Shown here: in pieces, positions 61,166 to 64,000 of the stretch
How the letters are laid out: each line of letters opens with the position of its first letter
Numbering within the stretch: the first letter of the stretch is position 1
Source of the DNA: Actinoplanes sp. DH11
GTDB taxonomy: Bacteria; Actinomycetota; Actinomycetes; Mycobacteriales; Micromonosporaceae
Direction of reading: 5' to 3'
NCBI RefSeq assembly: GCF_020873875.1
Contig: NZ_JAHWGU010000006.1
Coordinates: 186,001-250,000, forward strand
Length of the DNA stretch: 64,000 nucleotides
Program-made: the position numbers and the translations under genes
The notes under the pieces: generated by a model
What the model was told of the DNA's origin: nothing
Database searches by the model: none
The model's input: the letters and a program-made list of their open reading frames with translations, nothing else

Positions 61166-61924
61166 ATGACGCTCGAGTACATCCGGTACCGGATCCCCGG
61201 CGACACCGACGCCTTCGAGCAGGCCTATGCTCGCGCGGCCCGGTTCCTGGCGCGGGCGCCGCAATGCGTGGACTACGAGCTGAGCCGCTGTGCCGACGAA
61301 CCCGGCACCTACATCCTGCGGATCACCTGGACCTCCCCGGAGGATCACCTCAAGGGTTTCCGGGGTGGTGACCTCTTCCCCGGGTTCCTCGCCGAGATCC
61401 GGCCCTGGGTCGAGGCGATCGACGAGATGCGCCATTACGAGCCGACCGCGGTGCGTGGTGCGGGCGGCGCGGTGCCCACACTGTACGACTGGGCCGGCGG
61501 CACCGAAGCCCTCGAGCGGCTCACCGGGAGCTTCTACGCGAAAGTGACAGCCGACGACCTGATCGGGCCGCTGTTCGCGCACATGGACCCGGCCCATCCG
61601 CGGTACGTCGCGATGTGGCTGGCCGAGGTGTTCGGCGGGCCCGCGCGGTACACCGGGGAGCGTGCCGGCTACCCGGGCATGCTCGCCCACCACCTGGGCC
61701 GGGCGATCACCGAGCCGCAGCGCCGCCGCTGGGTGAGCCTGCTCGCCGACGCCGCCGACGACGTGGGGCTGCCGGACGACCCGGAGTTCCGGGCCGCGTT
61801 CCTGGGATACCTCGAATGGGGTACGCGTCTCGCGGTCGCGAACTCGCAGCCCGGCGCGACCCCGCCGCGGTCGGCACCGGTGCCGCACTGGGGCTGGGGG
61901 GTGGCCCCGCCCTACCAGGGCTGA
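61166..61924 (+). CDS. ABM-domain/truncated hemoglobin (group II) fusion
   Basis: A 252-residue chimera. Residues 1-95 are an antibiotic-biosynthesis-monooxygenase (ABM) fold (LEYIRYRIPGDTDAFEQAYARA; SPEDHLKGFRGGDLFPGF). Residues about 105-235 are a group II truncated globin: LYDWAGGTEALERLTGSFYAKV, then PGMLAHHLGRAITEPQRRRWVSLL with the distal/proximal region His-His and Trp. Such ABM-globin chimeras have been reported in Streptomyces. The globin may supply or detoxify oxygen or NO for the quinol-oxidising domain. Start is leaderless (TACGGT, 6 nt). Confidence 0.9.
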   Translation: MTLEYIRYRIPGDTDAFEQAYARAARFLARAPQCVDYELSRCADEPGTYILRITWTSPEDHLKGFRGGDLFPGFLAEIRPWVEAIDEMRHYEPTAVRGAGGAVPTLYDWAGGTEALERLTGSFYAKVTADDLIGPLFAHMDPAHPRYVAMWLAEVFGGPARYTGERAGYPGMLAHHLGRAITEPQRRRWVSLLADAADDVGLPDDPEFRAAFLGYLEWGTRLAVANSQPGATPPRSAPVPHWGWGVAPPYQG

Positions 61925-61981
61925 GCCGTTCTGCGAATTCGGTCATCAGCCGTCGTCGATGGAGGGGCATAGTCTCCTCCC

Positions 61982-62893
61982 ATGGCGGCGGAGCGTGGTG
62001 CGTACCGGGTGGGTGGTGCCCTGGCGACCACCTCGCGCCCGGCCGGGTTCGCCGTCGTCACCGTCGCCTACCTCGCCGCCGGGCTGGCCGCCTGGGCGGT
62101 CGCCGCCGTCGTGCGCGGGCCGCACCCGTTGCTCATCACCTGCTACGCCGACCTCGCCGCCACCCTGGTGGTGTTCGCGGCGAGCGTGGCGGTCGCGAAC
62201 GCCAGCGTCTACGACGCCTACTGGAGTGTCGCGCCGGCGGTGATCGTGGTCGTCTGGGTGCTGGCGTACGACGGCGTCGCGGCCCGGCGGGCAGCGGTGC
62301 TCGCGCTGGTGCTGGCCTGGGCGATCCGGCTGACCGCGAACTGGGCGATCTCGTGGCGCGGCCTGAGCCACGAGGACTGGCGGTACGTGCGGTTGCGCGA
62401 GCAGGGCGCCGGCCGGTTGCCGTGGTGGCTGGTCAACCTCGTCGGCGTCCAGCTGATGCCGACGCTCGTGGTCTTCGCCGGGCTGCTCGCGGTCTGGCCC
62501 GCGGTGACCGCGACCGGCCGGGGCTGGGGCCCGCTGGACGTCGCCGCCGTCCTGGTGACCGGCGGCGCGGTGCTGATCGAGGCGACTGCGGACCGGCAAC
62601 TGCACCGGTTCGCGGGCGACCCCGCCAACCGCGGCCGGATCATCGACACCGGGCTCTGGCGGCACTCCCGGCACCCGAACTACCTGGGCGAGATCACCTT
62701 CTGGTGGGGGATGTGGCTGTTCGGCCTGGCCGCCGCGCCGGGCTGGTGGTGGACGGTGATCGGGCCGGTCGCGATGGTGCTGCTCTTCGCGTTCGTCAGC
62801 GTGCCGATGATGGACAAGCGGTCCCTGGAACGCCGCCCGGACTACGCCGACCACATGCGCCGCGTCCCGGCCCTGCTGCCCCGGCCCCGGTGA
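61982..62893 (+). CDS. DUF1295 (steroid 5-alpha-reductase-like) membrane protein
   Basis: A 303-residue integral membrane protein with about seven helices. The C-terminal signature RIIDTGLWRHSRHPNYLGEITFWWGMWLFGL and VPMMDKRSLERRPDYADHMRRVP are those of DUF1295, related to steroid 5-alpha-reductases and ICMT methyltransferases. NADPH-dependent reduction of a lipid is likely but not shown. Start is leaderless (TAGTCT, 6 nt to ATG). Confidence 0.88.
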   Translation: MAAERGAYRVGGALATTSRPAGFAVVTVAYLAAGLAAWAVAAVVRGPHPLLITCYADLAATLVVFAASVAVANASVYDAYWSVAPAVIVVVWVLAYDGVAARRAAVLALVLAWAIRLTANWAISWRGLSHEDWRYVRLREQGAGRLPWWLVNLVGVQLMPTLVVFAGLLAVWPAVTATGRGWGPLDVAAVLVTGGAVLIEATADRQLHRFAGDPANRGRIIDTGLWRHSRHPNYLGEITFWWGMWLFGLAAAPGWWWTVIGPVAMVLLFAFVSVPMMDKRSLERRPDYADHMRRVPALLPRPR

Positions 62894-62929
62894 GGTGGCC
62901 GCCCGGCGGGCCGGTGTTATCGTGACGTC

Positions 62930-63013
62930 GTGATCGCGACGAGCTGCCTGCGCCCGGTGCGCCGTGCCGCCGTCTTCGGCGATCACTCGTTCCGCAAGGA
63001 CTTCTACCAGTAG
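62930..63013 (+). CDS. 27-residue leader peptide upstream of an AdoHcy-hydrolase-like gene
   Basis: GTG at 62930 lies exactly 6 nt after TATCGT. The product (MIATSCLRPVRRAAVFGDHS then FRKDFYQ) ends at TAG 63011-63013, which is inside the left arm of a hairpin (63007-63014 with 63044-63051). The ORF ends 54 nt before the next ATG. The layout suggests translation-dependent control of the downstream gene. The peptide's sequence family is unknown to me. Confidence 0.5.
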   Translation: MIATSCLRPVRRAAVFGDHSFRKDFYQ

Positions 63014-63051
63014 CCGATCGGCACCTCCCCGCCGACAACCGAAGCTACTGG
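63007..63051 (+). promoter_or_regulatory. Hairpin at the leader-peptide stop codon
   Basis: CCAGTAGC and GCTACTGG form an 8-bp stem around 29 nt, and the leader's stop TAG is within the left arm. A ribosome stopped there would keep the stem open, and a fast-terminating one would let it close. The ribosome site of the next gene (AAAGAGGGAA) is just outside the hairpin. Confidence 0.45.
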
Positions 63052-63067
63052 AACGAAAGAGGGAATC

Positions 63068-64000
63068 ATGATCCCTGAGTCCTTGCTGTCCGCATATGAC
63101 CACCCCGGCGTCCGCTGGGCCGCGGCACACATGCCGCTGCTGCACGAGACCATGGAGCGGGTCGGCTCCGCCTTCGACGGCCTGCGCATCGGCATGTGCC
63201 TGCACATCGAGCCGAAGACGGCGGTGCTGGCGTCGCTGCTGGTGGGTGCGGGCGCCCGCGTACGCCTGACCGGTTCTCCCGGCACCACCAAGCCGGACGT
63301 GGCCGCCGCCCTGCGCGCCGCCGGGGTGGAGGTGACCGCGGAGCCGGACGCGCCACGGGTGGCCGAGGTGCTCGACCTCGAACCGCACCTGCTGCTCGAC
63401 AACGGCGCCGACCTGACGCTGGGCCTGCTGGAGCGCGGGGTGCCGGCGCACTTCTGGGGCGGCACGGAGGAGACCACGACGGGTGCGCTGCGGCTGCGCG
63501 AGGGAGGGTACGAGCACCTGCCGTTCCCGGTGCTGGTGATCAACGACAGCCCGTTGAAGCAGCTGGTGGAGAACCGTTTCGGGGTCGGGCAGAGTGTCGT
63601 GCAGGGCTTCATGAACGCCACCAACCGGATGCTGCCGGGCGCGACCGCGGTGGTGTTCGGGCACGGGCCGTGCGGGCGCGGCGTCGCGCAGACGCTGCGG
63701 CTGCTCGGTGCGCGGGTCGCGGTGGTGGAACCGGACCCGTACCGCAGGCTCGAGGCCGCCCTGGAGGGGCACGCCACCGCTCGGCGGCGGACCTGCTGCC
63801 CGGCGCGGACCTGGTGTTCCTGGCGACCGGGCGCCCCGGGGTCCTGGGTCCGGAACTGATCAGCCGGCTGCGTGACGGCGTGGTGCTGGCCGGTGTCGGG
63901 CACCGTGGCGACGAGGTCGATCCGGCGTTGCTCGGGGAACCGGTCCCGGGTACCGAGACCTACCTGCGGCCGGACGGCCGGCGGGTGATCGTGCTGGCCG
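63068..64000 (+). pseudogene. AdoHcy-hydrolase (SahH)-like gene, frameshifted and cut by the window edge
   Basis: The first 235 or so codons resemble S-adenosylhomocysteine hydrolase: RIGMCLHIEPKTAVLASLLVGAGA, VINDSPLKQLVENRFGVGQSVVQGFMNATNRM and the NAD loop VVFGHGPCGRGVAQTL. The frame then turns to EGHATARRRTCCPARTW and stops at 63857. Correct sequence continues in a different frame from about 63780 (ADLLPGADLVFLATGRPGVLGPELISRL…) to the window end. One missing base in the CGGCGGCGG run near 63775-63790 would explain it. It could be a sequencing error. The family converts SAH to adenosine and homocysteine. Confidence 0.75.

Overview
The window is high-G+C actinobacterial DNA. A member of the Micromonosporaceae, most likely Actinoplanes or a close relative, fits best. 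The reasons are the codon bias, the many GTG starts, a partner-switching (RsbW/V/U) sigma-regulation module, a soluble chemoreceptor with an Aer-type PAS partner, and RICIN-tailed secreted glycosidases. This assignment is an inference, because there is no rRNA or other marker gene here. I see no tRNA, rRNA, CRISPR array, intact insertion sequence or prophage.

Layout. 0-5.5 kb: secreted hydrolase/beta-helix protein, secreted M23 peptidase, GAP-family membrane protein. 5.6-8.2 kb: NarL-type two-component pair followed by a 0.5-kb minisatellite. 8.2-14.6 kb: ArsR-SRPBCC fusion, SLOG-type protein, divergent 1166-residue STAND ATPase, then a split aerotaxis-like receptor (PAS protein plus soluble MCP). 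14.6-21.3 kb: TetR/quinone oxidoreductase pair with tandem operators; serine hydrolase-VanZ-OmpR regulator-kinase cassette; zinc alcohol dehydrogenase that appears to start at ATT. 21.5-29.9 kb: MFS-MerR operon, two decayed genes, deaminase-reductase, polysaccharide deacetylase, ArsR-SRPBCC operon, P-loop kinase, sulfotransferase. 29.9-38.1 kb: hydrolase, phosphotransferase, Fe-S (6-4) photolyase, DUF4383, GAF and ANTAR-like regulators, proline-racemase-type epimerase and dehalogenase. 38.2-46.5 kb: Uma2 nuclease, HelD helicase, a four-gene corrinoid importer under a cobalamin riboswitch, DNA ligase.

46.5-56.1 kb is a plant-polysaccharide island: three secreted GH43-type arabinanases/arabinosidases (two share a duplicated RICIN module), a decayed gluconolactonase, a cytoplasmic MGH1-like glycosidase, and a LacI regulator. 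Two separate sets of LacI-type palindromes mark its promoters. 56.1-59.6 kb: RsbW-RsbV-RsbU module and a strange membrane protein with serine at every third residue. 59.7-64 kb: orphan pyruvate-dehydrogenase E1 alpha, ABM-truncated-globin fusion, DUF1295 membrane protein, a 27-codon leader peptide, and a frameshifted AdoHcy-hydrolase-like gene cut by the window end.

Two features recur. Many genes begin 6-7 nt after a TANNNT-like -10 box and so look leaderless. A 77-bp palindromic element occurs twice, 26 kb apart (33470 and 59704). The strongest candidates for undescribed biology are the (S-x-x)n membrane protein, the 77-bp element, the SLOG/STAND divergent pair, and the leader peptide-hairpin arrangement upstream of the AdoHcy-hydrolase-like gene.
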